From assembly GCA_015060065.1 (NCBI GenBank), contig SUZF01000017.1, forward strand, positions 1 through 47,119: a stretch of DNA of 47,119 nt, in the 5' to 3' direction. The position numbers were made by a program, and so were the translations under genes. This document shows, piece after piece, positions 9,315 to 18,448 of this stretch. This DNA is from Rikenellaceae bacterium (lineage in GTDB: Bacteria > Bacteroidota > Bacteroidia > Bacteroidales > Rikenellaceae). The first letter of the stretch is position 1, and every line of letters starts with the position of its first letter. A model generated the notes under the pieces. It was given only the letters and a program-made list of their open reading frames with translations, did no database searches and was not told where the DNA came from.

Positions 9315-9348
9315 TTAGCCATTAGCATTGGCTGTTGGCTGTCGTTGG
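9315..9348. repeat. Degenerate 6-7 bp repeats between MBL hydrolase and trmD
   Basis: Read on the minus strand, this stretch has two CAGCCAA units followed by TGCTAA and TGGCTAA. It fills most of the 52-bp gap between the two genes and resembles the kind of short repeat seen at the lpxB end. Confidence 0.5.
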
Positions 9349-9350
9349 TT

Positions 9351-10019
9351 TTAGAAATTTACCTCTTTGTTTATAACCTCCACAATAAAGGGGTTGTAGA
9401 GGGTTTCGTGACCTATGGTGGTCTCCTCTCCGTGACCCGGATAGACCTTTACCTCGTCGCCCAACACGATAAGTTTATCGAGTATCGAGCGCATAATCCA
9501 CGAATAGTCGCCTCCGGGCAGGTCGGTACGGCCGATGCTCTCACGGAAGAGAGTATCGCCCGTAAGAACGACACCCATCTCCTCGTTATAGAGCGAAATA
9601 TGTCCGGGAGTGTGTCCGGGAGTCGGGATAACCTTCAAGGTTGTACTGCCGAAGTGTAACTCCTCCTGACCATCAAGGTCGATATCTATCTTCGCCGGTG
9701 CGGCAATATCTCCGATACCGAACATCTTGGCACTTGCCGGTGCGGCATCGAGCAGAAAAGCATCTTTGCCCGACATCGCAAACGGAACATCAAATGTGCG
9801 ACGGAGATGTTCAACGCCTACCAGATGGTCGAAGTGTCCATGCGTATTAACAGCCATAACAGGTTTCAGGCCCTGCTCGACAATAAAATCGACCAATCGA
9901 TTATCCTCTCGTGCCGAGATATTTCCTGCATCAACGACGATACACTCCCCACTCTCATCCCACAAGATGTAGGTATTCTCCTGAATGGGATTGAATATAA
10001 GTTTTGCAATCTTCAACAT
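9351..10019 (-). CDS. MBL-fold metallo-hydrolase (glyoxalase II-like)
   Basis: Metallo-beta-lactamase-fold hydrolase of 222 residues, similar to hydroxyacylglutathione hydrolases. The metal motif HxHxDH is intact (H60, H62, D64, H65 in NTHGHFDH). Further ligands lie in TPGHTPGH and GDTLF, and the terminal [13 protein letters not shown] is typical of this branch. It lacks the large C-terminal glyoxalase II domain, so the substrate may be a small thioester or another molecule. It is the first gene of the six-gene minus-strand operon that ends with maf, and has its own -7-like box upstream. Confidence 0.92.
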   Translation of the reverse strand: MLKIAKLIFNPIQENTYILWDESGECIVVDAGNISAREDNRLVDFIVEQGLKPVMAVNTHGHFDHLVGVEHLRRTFDVPFAMSGKDAFLLDAAPASAKMFGIGDIAAPAKIDIDLDGQEELHFGSTTLKVIPTPGHTPGHISLYNEEMGVVLTGDTLFRESIGRTDLPGGDYSWIMRSILDKLIVLGDEVKVYPGHGEETTIGHETLYNPFIVEVINKEVNF

Positions 10020-10041
10020 TGTAATCCTCTCTTAAATTTGA

Positions 10042-10049
10042 CAAATATA
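10042..10049 (-). promoter_or_regulatory. Candidate -7 box before the MBL-hydrolase operon
   Basis: TATATTTG on the minus strand, 23 bp upstream of the start codon, fits TAnnTTTG. No clear TTG is found at the expected distance upstream. Confidence 0.4.
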
Positions 10050-10095
10050 CAAATTATCTTGGGATTAACAGCATTAAATTTTGCAAAGTCGTAAT

Positions 10096-12687
10096 CTATC
10101 GAACAATCGTGTATGTTCCGGCAACGTACTCTGTCGAGTTTTTCTCACCGGGAAGAGTTACCGTGGCCGTGGCTCCTTCGGGGATGGTAAATTCCCAAAT
10201 CCACTGCTCGCCCTCATATCGCCAAGCACTCTTAATCACGCCCGCAGCCGAGTTATATTCGGCAGTGATATGACCCAATCGCTTGTCGGGAATGGGGCTC
10301 ATAATGATATGGCGGAATCCCGGCGCCGCAGGGTCTGCTGCGATACCTGCCACTGTATCCCAAATCCACTCGCAGACACAACCGTAGGCGTAGTGGTTGA
10401 AACTATTCATGCCATTGGGGCCCATACCGCTCTCCAATGTATAGCCATTCCAGCGCTCCCAGATAGTCGTTGCTCCGTTATCGACCGAATAGAGCCAACT
10501 CGGATTCTTGCGCTGGAAGAGTAATCCGTAAGCGATGTCTGCCATGCCGTTCTCGGTCAGTGTGGACATCAAAATCGAGGTACCGAGGAAGCCGGTTTGC
10601 AGGCAGTTGTCGTGCTCTGCGAAGTTCTGACGCAGGCGTGCAATCATTGCCTCCTTTGCCTTGCCTTCAACGACGCCAACCTTTAATGCAAAGAGTGCGG
10701 GAGTCTGCATCGTGTTGAGAATCGGAGTTTTGAAAGTTCCATCGCTCTTCAAGAACTTCTTTTTGATATATGAGCGAGCCTCGGCTGCCATCTTGTTATA
10801 AGGAGCCGTATCACGTCCCGTCGCTGCTGCCATATCTGCCATCATCGAGGCATCCATAGCCCAATATGCAGCACTCAAAAAGTTCCAATAATCAACGGCT
10901 TCGGGCAATACTTCTTTGCTATCGGGCTTGCGGTAACTCTTGCTCCAACTCTCCAACGGCTCATAACTTACCCAATCGGCATATTGGCGATTGCCGTTCT
11001 CCTCTTTGAGGGCGTTGTGGTCGTACTTGGTTTCGTTCACATGATTCATAAAGCGGTTCATCGACTCCCAATTGTCGCTGATGATTTGCGTATCGCCAAA
11101 CTGTTTCCAGACAATCCACGGAACGATGATGCCTGCATCTGCCCAACCCAACTTCATACATCCGACACCGTGTCGTGCCGTTGGAGCCACTCCGGGGAAA
11201 CCTCCCAACTCGTTTTGACTATCGCGCATATCGCGCATCCATTTGTGGAAGAAGGTACTGGTATTTGCGAAGAATGAGCCTGTCTCGGCAAATACCTGCG
11301 TGTCAGCAGTCCAGCCCTGGCGTTCATCACGTTGCGGGCAATCAGTTGGCACCGAGAGGTAGTTCGAGAGTTGTCCCCAATAGGCATTGGATATAAGTTT
11401 GTTCACAAGTTCGTTGCCCGTAGTGATTGTTCCTATTTCGAGGCTCTTTGCAATCGAGGTTACGGGTATAGACTTAATGCTCTTGAAGGTAACCTTGCCG
11501 GTCACGGTAATTGATATGTAGCGGTAACCAAAGAAAGTGCATCGGGGATAATACTCCGCAAGACCGCCTTTACCAAATGTATATTTCAAGATAAAATTAT
11601 CCTCATGAGTTCGCAGATTGGTACGGTGTACACTTCCCTCCGGACCATCCATACCGCGGCTATGTGCGCCATTGCCGTCATTTAGAATCTCTCCGGGCAG
11701 GCAGGTCAGCACCGTACCCTCCGCAGCCTTAAATGTAAAGGCGGGGATGGCAGCGGCATTCTGCCCGAAATCGACAACCAGCGTCTCGCCTGCGTTGAGC
11801 GTCACTGTGTCATCTGCATCATACTCTCGCACAACGACAACCTTACCATGTGCATCTTCGGTTGCACCCTCAATGCCCTGCCAAACATAGGTCTTAACGG
11901 GCGAGAGGGTAAGGTCGTGACGCAGATAGACCTCTGCTCCTGCGGAGGGGATGATCTCGCCTACGAACTCGCTATTCAACTCCGGCGCAGAGAGCAATTC
12001 GGGCGTTTCAAATCCCTTTGGCTCACGAGCATCGTACTCCTCGCCATCGAAGATACCCGCGTGCTTCACGGGGCCCGCAATGCCTGCCGTCCAATTTTCG
12101 AGGTCGGTACCATAGAGTTTGGTCGAGCCGTCAGCAAATGTCAGTTCAAGAACAGCTCGGAAGGCACACTTCTTGCCAAACATGCCATCATAACCGAAAG
12201 GTGTAACGATACAGTCTGCCCACCAGCCGGGGGTAACCTGTGCCGACAGGGTATTCTCGGCAGCCGCAGCGCAGTTGAATGCCTCCGTAACGTCGTAAGT
12301 AAACGATACGCGGGTCTTTTCGCGATGGGTAAATCCGGGTTTGAGGAACTCCTCGCCCACGGCCTTGCCATTGACATATATTTCATATACTCCGAGTGCA
12401 GTGGTCATCCACTTTGCCGAGGTCACAGCCTGCTCGTTCTTCACGGTCGAGAGGAACCAGTTGGCGCCATCTGCCGCACGAGTATTCGCCTCCCAAAATT
12501 TAGCTGTTTCGTGCTTCTTATCGCCAACCACCGGAGCATTAACCACCGAAATCCATTGCGATTCAGCCCAAGCGGCATCATCAAGAGCATCCGTGCGTGT
12601 GCCGACACTCGAAACTGTCGTCTCTCCGCAGCACGCAACGAGCATCAACGAAGAGAGAATTGTCAGAAAGTAGTTTTTCGTCTTCAT
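10096..12687 (-). CDS. GH78 alpha-L-rhamnosidase, lipoprotein
   Basis: Exo-enzyme that releases terminal alpha-L-rhamnose from glycans or plant glycosides. It has 863 residues. The N-terminus is a lipoprotein signal (LVAC, Cys19), so the enzyme is likely anchored to the cell envelope. Beta domains are followed by the (alpha/alpha)6 barrel with the GH78 motif CPQRDERQGWTADTQ at about 447-461, which holds the probable general acid, and with TTIWERWNGY at 740-749, which holds the probable base (E744). A C-terminal beta domain completes the family layout. It is the last gene of the rha operon, 27 bp after rhaD, so it likely supplies the substrate for the other four genes. Confidence 0.95.
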   Translation of the reverse strand: MKTKNYFLTILSSLMLVACCGETTVSSVGTRTDALDDAAWAESQWISVVNAPVVGDKKHETAKFWEANTRAADGANWFLSTVKNEQAVTSAKWMTTALGVYEIYVNGKAVGEEFLKPGFTHREKTRVSFTYDVTEAFNCAAAAENTLSAQVTPGWWADCIVTPFGYDGMFGKKCAFRAVLELTFADGSTKLYGTDLENWTAGIAGPVKHAGIFDGEEYDAREPKGFETPELLSAPELNSEFVGEIIPSAGAEVYLRHDLTLSPVKTYVWQGIEGATEDAHGKVVVVREYDADDTVTLNAGETLVVDFGQNAAAIPAFTFKAAEGTVLTCLPGEILNDGNGAHSRGMDGPEGSVHRTNLRTHEDNFILKYTFGKGGLAEYYPRCTFFGYRYISITVTGKVTFKSIKSIPVTSIAKSLEIGTITTGNELVNKLISNAYWGQLSNYLSVPTDCPQRDERQGWTADTQVFAETGSFFANTSTFFHKWMRDMRDSQNELGGFPGVAPTARHGVGCMKLGWADAGIIVPWIVWKQFGDTQIISDNWESMNRFMNHVNETKYDHNALKEENGNRQYADWVSYEPLESWSKSYRKPDSKEVLPEAVDYWNFLSAAYWAMDASMMADMAAATGRDTAPYNKMAAEARSYIKKKFLKSDGTFKTPILNTMQTPALFALKVGVVEGKAKEAMIARLRQNFAEHDNCLQTGFLGTSILMSTLTENGMADIAYGLLFQRKNPSWLYSVDNGATTIWERWNGYTLESGMGPNGMNSFNHYAYGCVCEWIWDTVAGIAADPAAPGFRHIIMSPIPDKRLGHITAEYNSAAGVIKSAWRYEGEQWIWEFTIPEGATATVTLPGEKNSTEYVAGTYTIVR

Positions 12688-12714
12688 AATTATAATTTTA
12701 GTTTGGTATTTTGA

Positions 12715-13524
12715 CTATTTGGGGAGGTTGAATGCCACCGACATCTCGCGCATCTGCTCGTCGCTCATACCCTCCGGCTCGAAGCCCATACTCTTGGCTG
12801 CGATGTAGATAAGTGCCGACTTGTTGAGGACATCGATTTGGTCGAATGCCTGCATAACGTCGCAATCAACGGCAAATACTCCGTGCTTCTCCCACATCAC
12901 AACATCATAATCTGCCAACTCGGCAATCGTGGCATCTGCCAACTCGACCGAGCCGGGCAACTTGTAGGGTACGATACCCAAACCTCGCGGACAGAACGCC
13001 TTGGTTTCGGGAATCATACTCCACAGCAGGTGTGTAGCGACATCCTTTTCGAGGAATCGCGCATTGTGCGACATCGCCACCAACTCGATGGGATGAGTAT
13101 GCACCGAAGCCTTGTAGGGCGACCCCTTACCGATAAGGTAGTCATGCACGCTCAAATGTGCCGGCAACTCCGAGGTGGGTTTCACCACTGCATCGGCAAT
13201 AATCACATACGAGGCACAATCATCGAGAATGCGGATAACCGAACCATTCTCCATCGGGCGACGTGCAAGGTCACGCATACGCATATTTGTACCCTTGCAA
13301 TAGAAGTAACAACCTTTCAAGTGAGGGAGTGTCGTACCAATTGCAAAGACCTCACTCAATGCCGGCATCGAGCGTATCTCGTCGTCGATATGTTCGGTAA
13401 TATTGACCGTAATATTTCCGCCATTACGCTCTGCCCAACCCTTCTGCCAGAGGTATCCGGCAACCTCGGCAACACGCTCGATTTCGGCTGCGAGAGCCGG
13501 GCGATTTTTCAATATAGATTCCAT
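12715..13524 (-). CDS. rhaD: L-rhamnulose-1-phosphate aldolase
   Basis: Class II zinc aldolase that splits L-rhamnulose 1-phosphate into dihydroxyacetone phosphate and L-lactaldehyde. Its 269 residues match the usual size (about 270). Visible motifs are GNGGNI-like RNGGNITVNI near the N-terminus, the zinc-binding SVHTHPIELVAMSH in the middle and MWEKHGVFAV with the third histidine. It is the fourth gene of the rha operon, 10 bp after rhaT and 27 bp before the rhamnosidase. No gene for lactaldehyde oxidation or reduction is present in the window. Confidence 0.96.
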   Translation of the reverse strand: MESILKNRPALAAEIERVAEVAGYLWQKGWAERNGGNITVNITEHIDDEIRSMPALSEVFAIGTTLPHLKGCYFYCKGTNMRMRDLARRPMENGSVIRILDDCASYVIIADAVVKPTSELPAHLSVHDYLIGKGSPYKASVHTHPIELVAMSHNARFLEKDVATHLLWSMIPETKAFCPRGLGIVPYKLPGSVELADATIAELADYDVVMWEKHGVFAVDCDVMQAFDQIDVLNKSALIYIAAKSMGFEPEGMSDEQMREMSVAFNLPK

Positions 13525-13534
13525 AGTTTCTTTT

Positions 13535-14572
13535 TTATTTCAGCAATTCGGGCAGGAATGAACTCAAAACCAAGATGCAAAGACCCAAAATGAGGACTGC
13601 GATGGTCTTTTTCGAGCAACCCTTCCACTCTTTCAATATTATGCCCCACACATTGGCAAAAGTCACATTCAGAGCCATAAGCACACAGAACGAGAGCGTC
13701 ATCAGTGTAGGCGACTCGGTAAGGAATCCCTTACCAAGGCTCAATCCGAAGAATTGGCTATACCACAACGCACCTGCCAGAGCGCAGAAGAGTGCATTAT
13801 TGAGCCATAGGCTACCCTGTGCATAGTCGCCAAAAGTGCGATTTTTCGTATTCTGATAGAGGCAATATACTGCATTTGTTGCAAAGCCACCCAGCGTAAC
13901 GAGCAACGTAGCCGGCAAGGTCTTGAAGATATCGGGAGTCAGAACTCCGAAGTTGATATCTTTACCAAACTCCAAACCCACGTTGAAACAGCCGCTCATA
14001 ACTCCCGCCAAGAGTGCGATAACGATACCCTTCGGGAAGTTAAAGTCCTTGACAGCAGCCTTTTTCTGCTCTTCGGGCAGCGAATTGGCCTTCATCATGC
14101 CGGCAATGCCGATAATGGCGATACCGAGCAGTGTAACAACAACGCCCGAAATCACGGCAAACGTAAGCGATGAGAGTGCGCCCATATCGGGGAAGAAGGC
14201 GTTGAGCAGCACCGGTCCCAAAACCGTTCCGCCCGCAGCACACGTTCCGAGCGCAATACTCTGACCGAGTGCCACGCCCAAGTAGCGCATCGAGAGCCCG
14301 AATGTCAAACCGCCAACGCCCCACAGCACGCCAAACAGCATGGTCATCAATACATTAAACTGATTGTCGGGAGTAAATAGTTCGAAGAGGCTGTGTCCCG
14401 TCGGCACTGCGAGTAGTGCGCCCAACAACGGAAATACCAGCCACGCGAATACTCCCTGCACCAACCAATAGGACTCCCAACTCCAACCTTTGACCTTGTT
14501 GATAGGCACATAACTACTCGATTGGCAGAAAGCCCCGACAGCAATAATCAAAAGACCAATTAAAATCTCCAT
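13535..14572 (-). CDS. rhaT: L-rhamnose/H+ symporter RhaT
   Basis: Inner-membrane transporter of the drug/metabolite superfamily that imports L-rhamnose with protons. It has 345 residues, equal to the E. coli length, and about ten hydrophobic helices. Characteristic pieces are the N-terminal QSSSYVPINKVKGWSWE, LGQSIALGTCAAGGTVLGP in the middle and LWYSQFFGLSLGKGFL near the end. It lies between rhaA (26-bp gap) and rhaD (10-bp gap), which supports the substrate assignment. Confidence 0.95.
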   Translation of the reverse strand: MEILIGLLIIAVGAFCQSSSYVPINKVKGWSWESYWLVQGVFAWLVFPLLGALLAVPTGHSLFELFTPDNQFNVLMTMLFGVLWGVGGLTFGLSMRYLGVALGQSIALGTCAAGGTVLGPVLLNAFFPDMGALSSLTFAVISGVVVTLLGIAIIGIAGMMKANSLPEEQKKAAVKDFNFPKGIVIALLAGVMSGCFNVGLEFGKDINFGVLTPDIFKTLPATLLVTLGGFATNAVYCLYQNTKNRTFGDYAQGSLWLNNALFCALAGALWYSQFFGLSLGKGFLTESPTLMTLSFCVLMALNVTFANVWGIILKEWKGCSKKTIAVLILGLCILVLSSFLPELLK

Positions 14573-14598
14573 AATATTACCTTTTTAGTGGGTTGGGC

Positions 14599-15849
14599 TT
14601 ATCGCTTTGAGGTTACCTCTCTCTCATACTTCTGCACATCGGCAATAAATGCCTCGCCGACAGGCACTCCGTTACGCAGGCAGAACATATCCCACACCGC
14701 ATTCCACGGCATATTCTTGCTCTCCTCCAAGAGTGCCAAACGCTCGAAGCCCTGACCCTTTGCCTCATATTCGCGAAGTTGCGCGAGCGGCTCCAACATA
14801 GCCCTCAACAAACACTTCTGCGTAGCGCGCGTACCAATCACATAAGCACCGATGCGGTTAATCGAGGCATCGAAGTAATCCAGACCGATATGCACTCTAT
14901 CAAGTGCATCGCAACGTACAATCTCGTGCATCAAATCGAGCGTCTCGTCATTCATAATCGTCACATGGTCGGAATCCCAACGCACGGGACGGCTTACGTG
15001 AAGCATAACCTCCGGAACATAGAGAAGCAGCGACGAGAGTTTGTCGGCAACACTCTCGGTCGGATGGAAGTGACCCGTATCGAGGGTAACAATCTTGCCA
15101 TTCTGCGCACCATAGCCGATATAGAAGTCGTTGGAGCCAACGGTGTAACTCTCCAAGCCGATACCAAAGACCTTCGATTCGATGCAATCCTTCATATTAT
15201 CGTACTTCTGCGCAAAGATTTCATCAAGCGACTCTTTGAGCAACGCGCGGTATTTCATACGATTAACCGTGATATCCTTACTGCCGTCATGCACCCACAA
15301 ATTCATGATACAGGGGTCGCCCTGACGACGTCCCATCTCCTCGGCAATGGCACGGCAACGCTTCGAGTGCTCAATCCAGAAGTCGCGGATAGCCTTATCG
15401 GGATTCGACAACGAGAGGTCGCCCGACAGCGGATGCGAGAAGGAGGTGGTGTTGAAGTCGAGTTTCATTCCATTCTCGGCACCCCACTGCATCCAACTCT
15501 CGAAGTGGCACGGCTCGACCTCATTACGATCTACCTTCTTGCCACCAAAATCGCCATAGATTTCGTGCAGATTCAATCGTTGATTACCGGGGATAAGCGA
15601 TGCTGCTTTAAGGACATCGGCACGCAGTTCGTCGATGTTACGAGCCTTGCCTGGATAGTTACCCGTAGTCTGGATACCACCCGTAAGTTCGCCCGCGGAC
15701 TCAAAACCGCCAACATCATCTGCCTGCCAGCAGTGCATCGAAATCTCGACCTGCTGCAACTTCTCCAATACCTTTTCAACATCGATTCCGAGTTCTGCGT
15801 AACGCTCGACGGCAATGTCATAAGCCTGTTTAATTCGTGCTTCGTTCAT
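14599..15849 (-). CDS. rhaA: L-rhamnose isomerase
   Basis: Metal-dependent aldose-ketose isomerase that converts L-rhamnose to L-rhamnulose. It has 416 residues, against 419 in E. coli. The conserved N-terminal SMHCWQADDVGGFE, the metal and substrate region LWVHDGSKD, the GHFHPTESVADK segment with its metal-binding histidine, and HIGLDYFDASINRIGA are all present. It is cotranscribed with rhaB (12-bp gap upstream) and rhaT (26-bp gap downstream). Confidence 0.97.
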   Translation of the reverse strand: MNEARIKQAYDIAVERYAELGIDVEKVLEKLQQVEISMHCWQADDVGGFESAGELTGGIQTTGNYPGKARNIDELRADVLKAASLIPGNQRLNLHEIYGDFGGKKVDRNEVEPCHFESWMQWGAENGMKLDFNTTSFSHPLSGDLSLSNPDKAIRDFWIEHSKRCRAIAEEMGRRQGDPCIMNLWVHDGSKDITVNRMKYRALLKESLDEIFAQKYDNMKDCIESKVFGIGLESYTVGSNDFYIGYGAQNGKIVTLDTGHFHPTESVADKLSSLLLYVPEVMLHVSRPVRWDSDHVTIMNDETLDLMHEIVRCDALDRVHIGLDYFDASINRIGAYVIGTRATQKCLLRAMLEPLAQLREYEAKGQGFERLALLEESKNMPWNAVWDMFCLRNGVPVGEAFIADVQKYEREVTSKR

Positions 15850-15861
15850 AGTGTTTTGTTT

Positions 15862-17331
15862 TTATTTAAGTGTTTGAAATCTCTTGTACGCTTTGCGCCA
15901 CTCCTCTACCCTTTCTGGCAGGAACTCCTCGGTCTCGACCGAGCGACGTATAATCTCACGAGCCTCGGCAAGCGAGCCAACGGCTCCGGCAGCCACAGCC
16001 TGCATCATCACGTTTCCGATTGCCGTAGCCTCCGAAGGGCCGGCAACCACACGTTTGCCGATAGCATTTGCCGTATATTGATTGAGCAGTCGATTCTTCG
16101 AGCCACCACCGATGATATGCAGTACGTCAATGGCAAACGGAGCCATACTCTCCAACATCTCCAACACCTCACGATAGCGCAGTGCAAGGCTCTCGAAGAT
16201 TGTACGCACCACCTCGGCATCGCTCTGTGGCGGAGTCTGCCCCGTGCGTGTGCAGAACTCTTCGATTGCTGCGAGCATCGACTTCGGGTTGGCAAACAAT
16301 GCATCATCGGGGTTAATAAAGCAACCGAATGGCTCGGTCGAGGTTGCCATTTCGACAATCTCCGGGTAGGTATATTCCTTACCCTCTCGGCTCCACTCTT
16401 TGCGGCACTGCTCCAAAATCCACATTCCGCAGATATTTTTCAGGAATCGGGTTGTGCCTCCGACACCACCCTCATTCGTAAAGTTCAGACGCGACGACTC
16501 GGCCGAGATTATCGGCTCGCGGGTCTCGATACCCATCAGCGACCACGTTCCCGACGAGAGGTAGGCAAACTTCTCATTCTCGGCAGGAACGGCTGCAACA
16601 GCCGAGGCTGTATCGTGACCCGCCACTGCAACAACATTAACCTTCCCGATACGGGTCTCGGCTGCCACCGCATCGCACAGAGGAGCGATAATCTGCCCCG
16701 GCAACTGTGGCTTGGGCAATATTTCCGGCGACACCCCTGCCACGCGTAGCAACTCCTCATCCCAATCACCCGTGCGGGGGTCAAGAATCTGCGACGTCGA
16801 GGCTATGGTATATTCACACACAGCCTTACCCGTCAGCATATAAGCCAACGCATCGGGCATAAAGAGCAACTTATCGGCTCGCAGCACAGGTTCATACCCC
16901 TCGCGAACCGCTGCATATATCTGAAACAGCGTATTGAAGTTCATAATCTGGATACCTGTCTTGGCATAGACCTCCTCACGCGGCATCTCCGCAAAGAACT
17001 TTTCGGGCGCACCATCCGTGTATGGGTCGCGGTATGCTCGCGGCATGCCGAGAATCGAGCCGTCAGAGCCAATAGGTACCACATCGACACCCCAAGTGTC
17101 GATACCTATCGAATCGGGAGTGATACCCTCGCGCACGCACGCCACAAGACCCTCTTTCAGGTGTTCGTAGAGCGATGCCAGATTCCAGTAAAACTTCCCA
17201 TGAAGTTCAAAAAAGGCATTTGGAAAGCGAGTGAGTTCTCTTATTTCAATTTTGCCATCTTCAAGGCGACCCACCACCGAGCGACCGCTCGTAGCCCCCA
17301 AATCAAATGCTAAAAAGTTATAAATCTTCAT
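15862..17331 (-). CDS. rhaB: Rhamnulokinase
   Basis: FGGY-family sugar kinase that phosphorylates L-rhamnulose to L-rhamnulose 1-phosphate. With the start at 17331 it has 489 residues, the normal family length. The start is chosen because MKIYNFLAFDLGATSGR carries the N-terminal phosphate motif; the open frame extends 65 codons upstream, but that part overlaps the 5' end of the divergent regulator gene. Other visible motifs are GIDTWGVD, VAGHDTASAVAAVP, YLSSGTWSLMG and the C-terminal HIIGGGSKNRLLNQ. It is the first gene of the rha operon. Confidence 0.96.
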   Translation of the reverse strand: MKIYNFLAFDLGATSGRSVVGRLEDGKIEIRELTRFPNAFFELHGKFYWNLASLYEHLKEGLVACVREGITPDSIGIDTWGVDVVPIGSDGSILGMPRAYRDPYTDGAPEKFFAEMPREEVYAKTGIQIMNFNTLFQIYAAVREGYEPVLRADKLLFMPDALAYMLTGKAVCEYTIASTSQILDPRTGDWDEELLRVAGVSPEILPKPQLPGQIIAPLCDAVAAETRIGKVNVVAVAGHDTASAVAAVPAENEKFAYLSSGTWSLMGIETREPIISAESSRLNFTNEGGVGGTTRFLKNICGMWILEQCRKEWSREGKEYTYPEIVEMATSTEPFGCFINPDDALFANPKSMLAAIEEFCTRTGQTPPQSDAEVVRTIFESLALRYREVLEMLESMAPFAIDVLHIIGGGSKNRLLNQYTANAIGKRVVAGPSEATAIGNVMMQAVAAGAVGSLAEAREIIRRSVETEEFLPERVEEWRKAYKRFQTLK

Positions 17332-17428
17332 ATTTTTAGGTGTTTTTTCTCTTCTTTTTACAAAATTAAAGATAGTTTTCTTAACTTCGAGTGCTAAAAA
17401 TGACATAAAACTTTTCAAATTTGACAAA
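17332..17428. promoter_or_regulatory. Divergent control region rhaB / AraC regulator
   Basis: A 97-bp A/T-rich gap between divergent genes. On the minus strand TATCTTTA, a near match to TAnnTTTG, lies about 40 bp before rhaB. A perfect 10-bp palindrome TCAAATTTGA at 17415-17424 lies directly before the regulator start. These are candidate promoter and operator elements for autoregulation and rhamnose control; the assignment is inference. Confidence 0.4.
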
Positions 17429-18322
17429 ATGGCATATTCCGACACCAACTCATTGAAGTACCTCATAACGGGTCCGAATGACTCAAACTGGGGAGTAATA
17501 ACGACCACCGTCGGCACCCAGACCATAGCACCGAATGCCTGCTACCCGGCAATGAAGCACCCCGACTCCTACGACCTGCAACCACAGACGGGGCGCGTAC
17601 TTGACGAGTATCAGCTGGTCTATATTACCGAGGGAAGTGGTTTTTTCGAGTCGGCATCCGTACCTCGCCGACAGGTCTCCGCAGGTATGGTACTGTTGCT
17701 ATTTCCGGGCGAGTGGCACAACTACGCCCCCGACACCAACTGTGGCTGGCAGGAGTTTTGGATTGGTTTCCGAGGGGCAAATATCGATAATCTGGTCGAT
17801 TCGGGATTCTTCACGCGCTACAATGCCTTAATAAATATAGGTATCAGCAACAGCATAATCTCGCTCTACAAAGATGCCATACGTCATGCCGAGAAGGAGC
17901 GCATCGGCTGTCAGCAGATGATTTCGGGAATCGTGATGCACATATTAAGTCACATCTACTACCGCCATCGCAATCGTTTCAACGACTCCAACCGCGCCGA
18001 GGAGGTCATCAACGAGGCTCTGCGTCTGATGCGCGAGCAGGCTCATCACACCCTGCACATAGAGGATATAGCCGCCTCGCTCGGAGTGGGTTATTCGTGG
18101 TTTCGCCAGACGTTCAAAAACATCACGGGGGTTGCGCCCATGCAGTACCGCAACCGACTGATTATGAATCGCGCCAAGGAGTTGCTCGTAACCGAAGAGC
18201 ATAGCATTACCGAGTTGGCATATATGCTCGGATTCGAGAATGCCGGGCAGTTCGCGACCGCTTTTCGCAAGACAGAAGGCATCTCCCCGCGACGTTTCCG
18301 CGACGAGAATCGGCTGAAATAG
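17429..18322 (+). CDS. AraC-family regulator of the rha cluster
   Basis: Transcription factor of 297 residues. The N-terminal half is a cupin-type sensor domain (VYITEGSGFF, MVLLLFPGEWHNYAP). The C-terminal ~100 residues carry two helix-turn-helix units: HTLHIEDIAASLGVGYSWFRQTFK and then HSITELAYMLGFENAGQFATAFRK, with the family ending SPRRFR. It is divergent from rhaB with a 97-bp gap, so it is probably the rhamnose-responsive activator of the five-gene operon and may control itself. It resembles RhaR/RhaS in role, but orthology is not claimed. No clear Shine-Dalgarno is seen before its ATG, which is common in Bacteroidota. Confidence 0.9.
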   Translation: MAYSDTNSLKYLITGPNDSNWGVITTTVGTQTIAPNACYPAMKHPDSYDLQPQTGRVLDEYQLVYITEGSGFFESASVPRRQVSAGMVLLLFPGEWHNYAPDTNCGWQEFWIGFRGANIDNLVDSGFFTRYNALINIGISNSIISLYKDAIRHAEKERIGCQQMISGIVMHILSHIYYRHRNRFNDSNRAEEVINEALRLMREQAHHTLHIEDIAASLGVGYSWFRQTFKNITGVAPMQYRNRLIMNRAKELLVTEEHSITELAYMLGFENAGQFATAFRKTEGISPRRFRDENRLK

Positions 18323-18331
18323 CCGTAGCAC

Positions 18332-18363
18332 AAAAAAACTCCGACAGCAAACGCCATCGGAGT
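18332..18363 (-). terminator. Terminator after the CE15-like esterase gene (repeat copy 1)
   Basis: Stem ACTCCGA / TCGGAGT (18338-18344 and 18357-18363). Read on the minus strand it is followed by seven T. It lies downstream of the CE15-like gene and could also stop AraC-gene transcripts from the other side. Confidence 0.75.
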
Positions 18364-18410
18364 TAGATTCAATCGCTCATTTTGTCAATTCACGCTATCC
18401 TTGCACTTGC
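18332..18410. repeat. 79-bp direct repeat, copy 1 (partner 19729-19807)
   Basis: Ungapped alignment with 19729-19807 at an offset of 1397 bp shows only about 7-8 differences. The copy contains a terminator hairpin and a stretch that, on the minus strand, encodes KDSVN just before a stop in frame, as the real tail of the RibH-like gene does in copy 2. Copy 1 is thus a detached gene tail plus terminator. The two copies flank the CE15-like gene. Confidence 0.9.
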
Positions 18411-18448
18411 AGAACAGCCCATAGTTTTTCAGGGTCGCAACTTAACGG

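Noticed and set aside
14779..16749. A plus-strand open frame of 656 codons opposite rhaA and rhaB
   Set aside because: It is antisense to two well-conserved genes, has no recognisable domain, and arises from codon bias of the opposite strand.
17389..17397. GAGTGCTAA, identical to one half of the CIRCE heat-shock operator, between rhaB and the AraC gene
   Set aside because: The second half (TTAGCACTC, 9 bp away) is missing and the neighbours are rhamnose genes, so it is likely chance.
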